Source of the DNA: Anaerolineae bacterium
GTDB taxonomy: Bacteria > Chloroflexota > Anaerolineae > E26-bin7
Direction of reading: 5' to 3'
NCBI GenBank assembly: GCA_029933115.1
Contig: JAOZOT010000126.1
Coordinates: 1-9,158, forward strand
DNA length: 9,158 nucleotides
Positions 1 through 7,429 of the stretch are shown in pieces. Position numbers and translations under genes: made by a program. Within the stretch, counting starts at the first letter, position 1. Each line of letters starts with the position of its first letter. The notes beneath the pieces are model-generated. The model did not search any database, was not told the DNA's origin, and worked only from the letters and a program-made list of their open reading frames with translations.

Positions 1-11
1 TGGAAACTCCA
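1..11 (-). promoter_or_regulatory. Possible bSECIS stem of bamF, cut by the window edge
   Basis: From 24 bases after the bamF UGA the transcript reads TGGA-GTT-TCCA, a 4-bp stem with a G- and U-containing loop at a distance acceptable for a bacterial SECIS. The stem would lengthen if the next bases, just outside the window, are AG (an arginine codon, usual in the family here, could supply them). With only part of the element visible this is tentative. Confidence 0.3.
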
Positions 12-85
12 GACAGGTCAGCAGCCCCGTATACTCACCAATGGCACACGAAACCTAGAATTCTAGGCTTAAACTCTGCGCTCAT
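1..85 (-). CDS. bamF: BamF, MvhD-like electron-transfer subunit, selenoprotein (5' part only)
   Basis: This is the first 28 codons of a gene that runs off the left edge. The ATG at 85 has a strong ribosome binding site (GAGGTGAG, 91-98) five bases upstream and begins 33 bases after the bamE stop. The peptide reads MSAEFKPRILGFVCHW, then an in-frame TGA, then VYGAADLSGVS. This matches the N-terminus of MvhD/FrhD/VhuD-type iron-sulfur proteins (G-F-x-C-x-W-C-x-Y-x-A-A-D-L-A-G-V-S), with TGA in place of the second cysteine of the CxxC pair. In the family this subunit passes electrons between a hydrogenase- or NADH-dehydrogenase-like module and HdrA. In the Bam complex BamF follows BamE, as here. 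Reading the TGA as selenocysteine is inferred from alignment, since a stop there would leave a 16-residue peptide. The C-terminal part cannot be judged. Confidence 0.86.
35..37 (-). other. In-frame UGA, probable selenocysteine codon 17 of bamF
   Basis: On the minus strand the codons run TGC CAT TGG TGA GTA TAC GGG. The TGA sits at the second cysteine of the conserved C-x-x-C motif of MvhD-family proteins, and the family sequence continues in the same frame after it. VhuD of methanogens is a known selenoprotein of this family. Insertion of selenocysteine is inferred. Confidence 0.85.
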
Positions 86-90
86 TCGTT

Positions 91-98
91 CTCACCTC
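91..98 (-). promoter_or_regulatory. Ribosome binding site of bamF
   Basis: GAGGTGAG lies five bases upstream of the ATG at 85. It fixes the start of the edge-truncated bamF, which an ORF search would miss because of the early UGA. Confidence 0.75.
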
Positions 99-118
99 AT
101 TAGTAGACTTGTGGGCTA

Positions 119-3100
119 TCACACCGCTAGCTCAGCCACCGCATCAATTTGAGCCTGGATCTCCTCATCGGTAAAGTGCTTCAATTGAATAGCCCCCGTG
201 GGACACATGGCGTTGCAGAGGCCGTCTCCTTTACAGAGAATGGGGTTCACGACTGCCTTCTTGCCCTGTCGGTTCTCGCGGAGCTCTAGAGCGCCATACG
301 CACAGGCCGAGACACACTGCCCACACCCTATACACCTCTTCTCATCCACCTCGCAGACAGAGCCGGAGGCAGTGATGGTATCATGGGAGAGGAGCGCCAA
401 AACCCGGCCTGCAGTTCCATGAGCCTGCTCGATCGTCTCGGATATGAACTTGGGATAGTGGGCCATCCCGCAAAGATAGACGCCGTCGGTAGCGAACTCA
501 ACCGGTCTCAATTTGACATGGGCTTCCTTGAAGAAACCATCCTGGTCCAAAGTTACTTTGAACAGTTGGGCTATTTCCTTGCTCCCTGGAGAGGGAACGA
601 CGGCGGCGGCCAGAACCACGATGTCGGCATCTATCTCGACCTTCACACCCAGGATGTAATCCGGGACGATAACCTTCAGGACAGGCTGGCCCTCCTCTGA
701 CTCACCCGCTTTCACTTCCGGCCTATCTTGCGGTTCATAGCGGATGAACTTCACACCTTTTTCGGCCGCCTCTTTGTAATAGTCCTCATTAAAGCCAAAA
801 GTTCTCATATCCCGGAAGAGGATGTAGACATCCATCCGGGGATTGAGCTCTTTAAGCTCCAATGCGTTCTTGATAGACTCGCTACAACACACTCTGCTGC
901 AGTAATTTCTGTCCTCGTTTCTGCAACCCACGCACTGGATCATCACCACACTTTCCGCATTAATCACTTTCTCGTCACCCTCGTTGATTCGCTCCTCCAA
1001 CTCAAGGTTGGTCATCACCCTGTCGTCTTCGCCATAGAGGTATTCGGTGGGCTCATATACATCGGCACCTACAGCGATAACGGTGGCGCCATGTTTTATC
1101 TCCGTGACGCCCCTTTCAGACTCGACCTTGGTCACGAAGTTGCCGATATAACCGCCGGCCTCTGTGATGGTGGCACCCGTGTATACATGGATCAGGGGGT
1201 GCTGGTAAACCCGGCGCACAAGATCGTGCAAATAGGCCTGAACATCCAGTCCCTCCAGGGTGTGATGGATTCTTCTCGCCGTGCCCCCTAACTCTTTCTC
1301 CTTTTCCACCAGGTAGACCTCATATCCCTGTTCGGCTATGGAGAGGGCACAGGTCATGCCGGCTATTCCTCCGCCCACCACCAACGCCGTCTTAGTGACC
1401 GGCAGCTCTATTTCTTGTAGCGGTTTCAGAAGGCGAGCGCGAGCCACCGACATCCGGATGATATCTTTGGCCTTCTCGGTGGCCTCCTCCTTTTCCCTGA
1501 AGTGGACCCAGGAGCAGTGTTCTCTGATGTTGGCCATGTCATAGTAATACTGATTCAGTCCTGCCTCCCGAACGGTGTCCCGGAATAGCGATTCAAGTAT
1601 CAAGGGGGAGCAGGCAGCGACGACGACCCGGTTGAGCCCCTTTTCCTTCACCATCTCTGTTATCTCTTGGGTGGAATTGGAAGCACATGAGAACAACTGC
1701 TCCTGAGCGTGGATCACGTTGGGTAAGGTTTGGCAATATTCAACCGTTTCAGGGACATTGACCACCCTTCCGATATTCGCCCCACAATGGCACACAAAGA
1801 CCCCTATCCTCGGCTCTTCCTGAGAGACATCCTTTTCCGGCGGATAGACCTTTTCCTTGGCCAGCTTTCCCTGGCGGTAGTTAAGGAGAGCACCGCATTG
1901 GGAGGCAGCTCCGCTGGCGGTGAAGACCGCCTCGGGAATATCCGCGGGATGCAAGAAAGCTCCGCTTACGAATATCCCGGGCCTGGTCGTCTCCACCGGG
2001 TTGATGGGATTGACTTTGCAAAAGCCGTGAGGATCGAGCTCAAGGCCGAACTTCGTCGCCAGGTCTTGGGCATCGGCGGGGGGGTTCAGTCCGACGGATA
2101 ATACCACCATATCGAATTCTTCTTCCTTCACCCCATCATCGGGCGTGGAATATCGTATGGTGACGTTCTTGGTTTCCGGGTCCTCTTTGACCACAGATAC
2201 GTAGCTTCTTATGAACCGAACCCCTGGAAGCGCCTCGGCCCTTTGGTAGTACCGCTCGAAATCCTTCCCAAAGGAGCGAATATCGTTGTGGAATATGGTG
2301 CACTCCGCCTTCGGGTCGTGCTCCTTGGTCAAAATGGCCTGTTTCTGGGCATAGGTGCAGCACACGGCCGAGCAGTAGCTGTTACCATTCTGGGGATTGA
2401 CCTGTCTGGAGCCGACGCATTGGATCCAGGCTACTTTACGAGGGTGCTTTTTGTCGGAAGCACGCAGTATCTCGCCTTCATACGGCCCGGTGGAGCACAT
2501 CAGCCGTTCGTAGTCCATGCTGGTGACCACGTTCTGCATCTTCCCGTAGCCGTATTCGTTCCCCACCATCGGGTCATACGGCTCGAAGCCAGGAGCCAGA
2601 ACGACGGCCCCTACTTTTATCTCCACCTTTTGCGGCACCTGACTGAAATCAATGGCCTGATTAGTGCATACCGCCTCGCAAATACGGCATTCCTTCTCCT
2701 TCAGGTAAAGGCAGCTTTCATCAATGTACGTGACCAGGGGAACGGCTTGGGCGAAATAGATATGGATGGCTTTGTTCTGCGATATTTCCTGATTAAACGG
2801 ATCGGGGTATTGGATAGGGCAGTGCTCTACACAGGTGGTGCAACCCGTGCATTTGTCCTCCAGGATATACCTGGGCTTTTTGATCAGGGTAACCCTAAAG
2901 TCCCCAGCCTCTCCCTCTACGCTGTCAATCTCAGTATAAGTCAGGACTTCTATGTTGGGGTGCCGGTCGACCTCGACCAGTTTGGGGGCCAATATTCATA
3001 TGGAGCAGTCGTTGGTGGGGAAGGTCTTGTCAAGCTGGGCCATATGGCCGCCAAGGGAGGGCGCCTTATCCACCAGGTAGACCATAAAGCCCGAAGCGGC

Positions 3101-3241
3101 AAGGTCAAGAGCGGCCTGGACCCCGCTGACCCCCCCGCCGACGACCATGACGTCACCAAAATAATAGCCCACCAAGCCCTTGCGAATGCTATCCGCCAGA
3201 CTTTTGCGAATCTGGCCTTCTTTGTACAATCCTCTTGCCAT
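119..3241 (-). CDS. bamE: BamE, HdrA-like flavin/iron-sulfur subunit of class II benzoyl-CoA reductase, selenoprotein
   Basis: This is one 1040-residue reading frame interrupted only by an in-frame TGA at codon 82. The two halves are in the same frame with no indel. BamE is the HdrA-type flavoprotein thought to bifurcate electrons and feed the benzoyl-CoA-reducing BamBC unit. It looks like one and a half HdrA units in tandem. The first FAD-binding Rossmann motif (GGGVSG, 35-40) is followed by LGGHMAQLDKTFPTNDCSI-U82-ILAPK and ferredoxin-type cysteines at 131-141 and 177-192. HdrA-specific cysteines follow at 275, 290, 294 and 295. A second HdrA unit opens with VCHCGANIG (C484, C486), then GGGIAG (623-628) and cysteines 770, 773, 781, 785 and 786. 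The C-terminus carries two more [4Fe-4S] motifs (970-980 and 1003-1013). The ATG has GAGG six bases upstream. It follows bamD by 30 bases. Length suits BamE (about 110 kDa). Confidence 0.9.
2963..2980 (-). promoter_or_regulatory. Candidate bacterial SECIS hairpin in bamE
   Basis: Starting 16 bases after the UGA, the transcript forms CTGGTCG-AGGT-CGACCGG, a 7-bp stem (one T-G wobble) closed by a four-base AGGU loop. Bacterial SECIS elements are small hairpins in the coding region just downstream of UGA whose apical loop presents G and U to SelB. The E. coli fdhF element also has AGGU in its loop. Here the loop begins 23 bases after the UGA, within the usual range. Function is inferred from geometry only. 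Confidence 0.6.
2996..2998 (-). other. In-frame UGA, probable selenocysteine codon 82 of bamE
   Basis: The codons read GAC TGC TCC ATA TGA ATA TTG GCC CCC AAA, that is D-C-S-I-[TGA]-I-L-A-P-K. HdrA proteins have a conserved cysteine at this position (DCSxCxLAPK), and some methanogen HdrA proteins carry selenocysteine in HdrA. Reading continues for 958 further well-conserved codons, so a nonsense mutation or pseudogene is unlikely. Confidence 0.88.
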
Positions 3242-3271
3242 CTTCTACCTCTATATATACTTCTTCGGTGC

Positions 3272-4429
3272 CTAAATCACTTCCTGGATAATCTCCGTGA
3301 TGTCCTTGACCTCCGGGGCCTCACTATCCCCCAGCGTCAATCTGCTGTCCTCGAATTGGGTGATGCAATACGGGCAGGCCGTTGCCAGCACCTCGGCCCC
3401 GACCCCCATCGCCTGCTGAAGTCTGATGTTGGAGAATCTTTCGGACTTGGGGGTTTCCATCCAAATCCTGCCTCCCCCCATCCCGCAACAAAGGCTGTTT
3501 TCCCGCGACTCGTCCATCTCAATCAATTCCAAACCAGGTACTCTCCTCAAAACCTCGCGGGGTTCGTCGTAGATGCCGTTATGTCGGCCCAGGTAACACG
3601 GATCATGATAAGTGACCCTTTTCCTATACTCCCCGGTGATTTCAAGCCTCCCCTCCTCAATAAGCTGGAATAGATATTGGGAGATGTGTATTACCTCGAA
3701 GTTGACCATGAATTCGGGGTATTCGTTCTTGAAGGCGTGGTAGCAATGGGGGGAAGAAACGAGGATTTTCTTCACGCCGTTTTCGATGAAGGTCTTGATG
3801 TTTTCCCTGGCGAGGCGTCTAAACAATGTCTCATTGCCGACCTTGCGGACGCTTTCGCCGCAACAGTTTTCTTTGGAACCCAGTATACCGAAATCTACCC
3901 CTGCCCTATTGAGGATATTGGCCGTGGCTTGAGCTACCTTCTTCAATCTTGGCTCATAGCTGGGATAGCAACAGGGGAAATAGAGTATCTCGGTGCCCTC
4001 GTTGAACTCCTTTACCCCCAGGTCCTGGGCCCAATTTGCCCGCCCCTCTGGCTCTTGTCCCCAAGGATTACCAACACTGGCGATGCTGGTCATGAAACTC
4101 CGAAGGTTGGGGATGCTCGCCGGAACGACACCGTCGGGCACTAAAACCCTACGCATGGCCCTCATCACGTCTATTATTTCTACTCCCCTGGGGCACCACT
4201 GAACACAGTTACCGCAAGTGACGCATAACCACAAGTCCTCGGATTCGAAAGGAACCACGCCGAATTTGGCCTGATTGATCAGTCTACGTGGGGAGAATTC
4301 CCTTACGCGATTCCACGGACACGCCGTGTCGCATTTTCCACATTGATAACAGAGCCTATCGGCGTCTCCACCTTCCTCTTCTATGCCTTCAACCACCACT
4401 TTGAAAGGGGCTAGGGGTAAAATCTCCAT
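3272..4429 (-). CDS. bamD: BamD, HdrD-like iron-sulfur oxidoreductase with two CCG domains
   Basis: This 385-residue protein has the layout of an HdrC-HdrB fusion (HdrD-like). Two N-terminal [4Fe-4S] motifs, CYQCGKCDTACP (27-37) and CVTCGNCVQWCP (69-79), precede two cysteine-rich CCG domains. CCG2 is complete: C278, C314-C315, C352 and C355, which in HdrB-type proteins binds noncubane iron-sulfur clusters. CCG1 has C153-C154, C189-C190 and C229, but serine 226 replaces the first cysteine of the final CxxC. In the Bam complex this subunit is thought to connect the bifurcating HdrA-like BamE with the catalytic BamBC. The ATG at 4429 starts only seven bases after the bamC stop. The nearest AAGGAG is unusually close (two bases), so reinitiation after bamC translation is likely. 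No transmembrane segments are apparent. The assignment rests on operon position; by sequence alone it would be called an HdrD-family protein. Confidence 0.87.
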   Translation of the reverse strand: MEILPLAPFKVVVEGIEEEGGDADRLCYQCGKCDTACPWNRVREFSPRRLINQAKFGVVPFESEDLWLCVTCGNCVQWCPRGVEIIDVMRAMRRVLVPDGVVPASIPNLRSFMTSIASVGNPWGQEPEGRANWAQDLGVKEFNEGTEILYFPCCYPSYEPRLKKVAQATANILNRAGVDFGILGSKENCCGESVRKVGNETLFRRLARENIKTFIENGVKKILVSSPHCYHAFKNEYPEFMVNFEVIHISQYLFQLIEEGRLEITGEYRKRVTYHDPCYLGRHNGIYDEPREVLRRVPGLELIEMDESRENSLCCGMGGGRIWMETPKSERFSNIRLQQAMGVGAEVLATACPYCITQFEDSRLTLGDSEAPEVKDITEIIQEVI

Positions 4430-4436
4430 TTCTCCT

Positions 4437-4967
4437 TCAATCCTTTTCTGACATTCGAGCGAGGGTGTCTAACACCTTCTGCAACCCGTATCTGTCTATC
4501 ATTGCCTCCAGCCCTATCTCCATTTCTTCCAGCTCCAGCCCTTCCTCTACTTCCTCTTCCCTCTCCTCATAGGTCAGGGCATCATTGTAGCACCACTGAA
4601 CGCACAGGGGCTCTTCCAGTGACGGATCCTCTTCGCACATATCGCATTTGAGGGGAAGGCCGGAATCGGGTTCTTTGAAGGCGTCCCTGGACGGGCAGGA
4701 GGCTCTGCAGAAGGCGCATTCGTCGTATTCCTTGCCATTGATTATGTATCTGTCTCTGCCGGCGCATTCGGCCTGAGCGTAATCCCCCGCCAACACAGGA
4801 ACATATATGTCCTTGAGGGGCTCCCAAATCACCCGAATGCGGGCCATCGCCGGATTAACGCTGCCATATTTTTCCGTAGCATGAAAGGCGGAGCAGATCA
4901 TCTCACATGCCCGGCAGCCGTTGCATTTATCAACGTCTATCTTTATCGTTTTGATTATTCTCTTCAC
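4437..4967 (-). CDS. bamC: BamC, polyferredoxin-type electron-transfer subunit of benzoyl-CoA reductase
   Basis: I place the start at the GTG at 4967 (176 residues), because AAGGAG (4977-4982) lies nine bases upstream and the conserved part begins there (MKRIIKTIKIDVDKCNGC). The frame stays open to an ATG at 5030, but those 21 extra codons encode a basic, low-complexity stretch next to a repeat element. Cysteines are arranged as in HybA/DmsB-type ferredoxin subunits: C15, C18, C21 and C25; C84, C87 and C91; C108, C111, C122 and C126. This is enough for about three [4Fe-4S] clusters. The C-terminal third is very acidic (a run of E around 135-150). BamC forms the BamBC catalytic unit with the tungstoenzyme BamB and carries electrons to its active site. 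It is separated from bamB by the palindromic element and almost abuts bamD. Confidence 0.88.
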   Translation of the reverse strand: MKRIIKTIKIDVDKCNGCRACEMICSAFHATEKYGSVNPAMARIRVIWEPLKDIYVPVLAGDYAQAECAGRDRYIINGKEYDECAFCRASCPSRDAFKEPDSGLPLKCDMCEEDPSLEEPLCVQWCYNDALTYEEREEEVEEGLELEEMEIGLEAMIDRYGLQKVLDTLARMSEKD

Positions 4968-4976
4968 GGTTATGGT

Positions 4977-4982
4977 CTCCTT
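4977..4982 (-). promoter_or_regulatory. Ribosome binding site that decides the bamC start
   Basis: AAGGAG lies nine bases before the GTG at 4967. The upstream in-frame ATG at 5030 is flanked by the repeat element, and its only SD-like bases (GATGCTCC) are weak. The GTG is therefore preferred. Confidence 0.7.
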
Positions 4983-5030
4983 CGCTCTATCCTTGCTCTT
5001 TTTCCGCCGTGTTCTGTTGGGAAGGAGCAT

Positions 5031-5152
5031 CGTAACTACTCACCTGCTCCTGCCGGATTTGCCATCCGGCGGGTCCAACGGACGAAATTGAAGCGAGTTG
5101 GCCGCTATGGACTTGGATTGCAAATCCAAGCCGAGCGAGGTGAGTAGTTACG
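5031..5152. repeat. Palindromic REP/MITE-like element between bamB and bamC
   Basis: Perfect 15-base terminal inverted repeats, CGTAACTACTCACCT (5031-5045) and its complement (5138-5152), enclose two further perfect hairpins. These are GCCGGAT-TTGCC-ATCCGGC (5052-5070) and CTTGGATT-GCA-AATCCAAG (5112-5130). The 122-base unit has no coding capacity. It resembles REP-type or IS200/IS605-related palindromic units or a miniature inverted-repeat element; I cannot assign a family. The bamB stop codon (5148-5150) lies within its right terminus. Confidence 0.72.
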
Positions 5153-7115
5153 GAGCATCTTCGCTGTCCGTCAAGATTCCCCTCTGAACAAAGTCCTCAT
5201 ACACATAATCCAGACTGAGCTCATGTAAGGTCTCCTTGGTGGGAATCCCCTCGTTATTCCAGCCCTTGAATCTGTAATACGTATCAAGGAGCTCCTTTTC
5301 AAGTTCGGGAAATCTTTTCCTCCAGTGATCCTCGGGGGGCTTCTCGTCTTTTCTCCTCAAGCCTCTTCTCACGTTGATGGCTCTGATCAAGTTGCGGTAT
5401 CTTCTGAACGTTTTGACCAGCTTGTCCTCATCCATGTCAATCCCGGCGCCTGCCAAGATGAACTTGGGCAGATTGTGTATATGATAGGGGGGTTTCAGGT
5501 GGAACGACGACAGACCGGCGCACACCCCCAGGGCGTCGTCAATGTAATGCATCATCTCCTGCCAGTCCACGATATCGCAGCACATGTCAACCGTGGGGTA
5601 GTAGGGGAAAGTGCGCGGCTCCCAGTCCACAAAGTACTGCTTGAACCTGTCATCGGGCACCTGGAACCAATCTTTGACGAACTCCTCCCTCTGTTCTCTG
5701 GTGGGGTAGGGTGCCTGCGGGAATTGCCCCTCGATCTGGGTGATGTTTATCTTCTCGCCGGTGCAGTACATCAGGAAGTAAATGGGGTTCAGCATCCCCA
5801 GCTTGAGGGGGAGCTGTTCGATCTTCTTGATGTTGTTATGGGCATATTCTTCCGACCCACTGCCGATCTCCTTGGCCGCCCAGTAAGTGCCGTTGGCCAA
5901 AACGTCTCCGATGCCTTCCCGTCTGACGATTTTGTCCAACAAATAGTAGAACCTTCCCTCGTTGTCCTCAGGCATTCCCGGGAAGTCCTCCTCCGTCAAG
6001 ATACCGGCTTCGAGGAGCTCAAGGGCAAAAGCCATTACCTGCGGCGCAGAGTAGCCATCTACCCCGTACTCCGTAGCCCGCTGGGCGATGCGAAGACCAA
6101 ACTCCAGGCTGTCGGTCATGGCAGCCATGGTATAGGTGAGCTTGGTAAAGCACTTCATCATGTATGTTGATTGTCCCGGCGGCTCGATGGTCGCTCCGCA
6201 TTCAACCGGACAGTTGTAACAACTGACAAACCGCCTACGCATGGATTCCAGGGTGTCACGCCATTCCTTTGCGATCTCTTCGTTCCAGTAGCCTTTTCTA
6301 CGCAGGCGCGCGTTGCCCCAGGCAAAGTTCTCGGTGTGCCACTTTTCGTCATGGACTCTCATCTCCTGGGGCGAGCCGAGTATGGCCAAAATCGGCATCA
6401 CTCCTGGGATCGGGTTTTCCTGCCGGAATTTTATGTATTCCAGCACCTCTTTGCAGAGCTCCATGAATTCGGCCGGTCGGGCAACGTAGATATCCTTCGT
6501 CCCGCGAACGGCTATCGCTTTTACGCCTTTGTCTCCCATGACAGCGCCAATTCCGCCCCGGCTGGCGCTGGACCTGCCCTGCTCGATGGAGGCGAAATAG
6601 ACCCTGTTTTCACCGGCCAGGCCAATGGCCGCTACTTGGGCTTTCGGCTCATTCAACTCCTGCCGGATAAGCTCCGCCGTCTCAAGGGCTCCTTTGCCCC
6701 GCAGATGAGAGGCATCGCGTATTTCTACCTCATCGTTGTTTATCCATATATAAACCAAATCGGGGGACTTGCCGCGAAGGATCACTTTGTCATAACCGGC
6801 GTACTTTAGTTCTGGCGCCCAAAATCCCCCCATCATGGAAAAGGCCATTAGTTTTGTCTGAGGAGAAATGGTGGAGACAATAGTGCGGTTACAGCCGGTA
6901 GCAGGTGTGCCGCATAGGAGACCGGCGGCAAGTATCAATAGATTGTCGGGAGAGAATGCTTCAACTTCGGGGGGAACCCGCTCCCACAAGATCTTGGCAT
7001 TGGTGCCCAGACCGCCAAGATATAGCTCGGTGTCTCTTGGATCCGTAGCGACCCTTTCGATGTTTCCACTGGATAGATCGATCTCCAAGTTAAACCCTGT
7101 CTCTGCGTATCTCAC
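5148..7115 (-). CDS. bamB: BamB, tungsten-dependent benzoyl-CoA reductase catalytic subunit (AOR family)
   Basis: This 655-residue protein is a member of the aldehyde:ferredoxin oxidoreductase family, close to the length of Geobacter BamB. It reduces benzoyl-CoA to cyclohexa-1,5-diene-1-carbonyl-CoA at a W-bis-metallopterin site in the cytoplasm. The N-terminal AOR domain shows the pterin-binding pattern around GLLCGTPATGCNRTIVST and MMGGFWAPELKYAGYDKVIL. The [4Fe-4S] cysteines are C299, C302 and C306 (CYNCPVEC), with a fourth expected at C532 (GVCAGLSSF). Residues described for the BamB active site fall at identical numbers here: E251, H255, H260 and the tungsten-ligating C322. That argues for a real benzoyl-CoA reductase over a generic AOR. 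The GTG start at 7115 is supported by AAGGAGGG (7122-7129). It is first in the bam operon, behind a consensus promoter and a long leader. The last codon and stop lie in the terminal repeat of an adjacent palindromic element. Confidence 0.93.
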   Translation of the reverse strand: MRYAETGFNLEIDLSSGNIERVATDPRDTELYLGGLGTNAKILWERVPPEVEAFSPDNLLILAAGLLCGTPATGCNRTIVSTISPQTKLMAFSMMGGFWAPELKYAGYDKVILRGKSPDLVYIWINNDEVEIRDASHLRGKGALETAELIRQELNEPKAQVAAIGLAGENRVYFASIEQGRSSASRGGIGAVMGDKGVKAIAVRGTKDIYVARPAEFMELCKEVLEYIKFRQENPIPGVMPILAILGSPQEMRVHDEKWHTENFAWGNARLRRKGYWNEEIAKEWRDTLESMRRRFVSCYNCPVECGATIEPPGQSTYMMKCFTKLTYTMAAMTDSLEFGLRIAQRATEYGVDGYSAPQVMAFALELLEAGILTEEDFPGMPEDNEGRFYYLLDKIVRREGIGDVLANGTYWAAKEIGSGSEEYAHNNIKKIEQLPLKLGMLNPIYFLMYCTGEKINITQIEGQFPQAPYPTREQREEFVKDWFQVPDDRFKQYFVDWEPRTFPYYPTVDMCCDIVDWQEMMHYIDDALGVCAGLSSFHLKPPYHIHNLPKFILAGAGIDMDEDKLVKTFRRYRNLIRAINVRRGLRRKDEKPPEDHWRKRFPELEKELLDTYYRFKGWNNEGIPTKETLHELSLDYVYEDFVQRGILTDSEDAP

Positions 7116-7121
7116 TTCCAG

Positions 7122-7129
7122 CCCTCCTT
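7122..7129 (-). promoter_or_regulatory. Ribosome binding site of bamB
   Basis: AAGGAGGG, nearly the full anti-SD complement, lies six bases before the GTG at 7115. It supports a non-ATG start for the catalytic subunit. Confidence 0.8.
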
Positions 7130-7228
7130 ACAGTATCTCCACCTCGCCATCCGCGATCCGCTGCCAGACTCATCCATGCTGACACCCTTGGAAACCTGCG
7201 TCTTTGGGAATCGGCGCGGATAGCAGCC

Positions 7229-7285
7229 GGAGTCCCCAACTTGTTGGGCTTTATCGCGCCGCGGCCCCAACAGGTTGGTGACTCC
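7229..7285. repeat. Strong inverted repeat (20-base arms) in the bam leader
   Basis: GGAGTCCCCAACTTGTTGGG (7229-7248) and CCCAACAGGTTGGTGACTCC (7266-7285) are complementary at 18 of 20 positions, with a GC-rich 17-base spacer. No T-run follows on either strand, so it is not a standard intrinsic terminator. It may be an mRNA hairpin or a remnant of a small mobile palindrome. Confidence 0.75.
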
Positions 7286-7429
7286 GACATCATGACCGTG
7301 CAAAGTCCTAAAGAGCCGAGAGTCTCTTGGGACGCAGGTACATCAGTCGCAGGTGAAGACGGATGATCGTAGGTTCGACGCTCTTTTCAACGATGTTTGG
7401 CACCCTCGTTTGTATGTCACTTTTTTATG

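Noticed and set aside
54..67. Perfect 14-base palindrome CCTAGAATTCTAGG in the start of bamF
   Set aside because: It lies in codons for the conserved P-R-I-L-G segment, and about half a palindrome this size is expected by chance in a window of this length.
2990..3000. bamE as a pseudogene or two separate genes, with the second part starting at TTG 2992
   Set aside because: No frameshift is present, the TGA replaces a conserved cysteine, a SECIS-like hairpin follows, and the 957-residue part alone would lack the N-terminal half of an FAD-binding fold.
2243..3673. 476-codon plus-strand ORF
   Set aside because: It is antisense to bamE and bamD, which have unmistakable domain motifs; its product shows no family features. 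Long antisense ORFs arise here from codon composition.
5325..6170. 281-codon plus-strand ORF and others opposite bamB (for example 6171-6809)
   Set aside because: They are shadows of bamB without ribosome binding sites or recognisable domains.
7090..7303. Leader ORFs of 63-67 codons upstream of bamB
   Set aside because: They run across the hairpin and past the bamB start out of frame, lack good ribosome binding sites and have no conserved features; an untranslated leader explains the region better.
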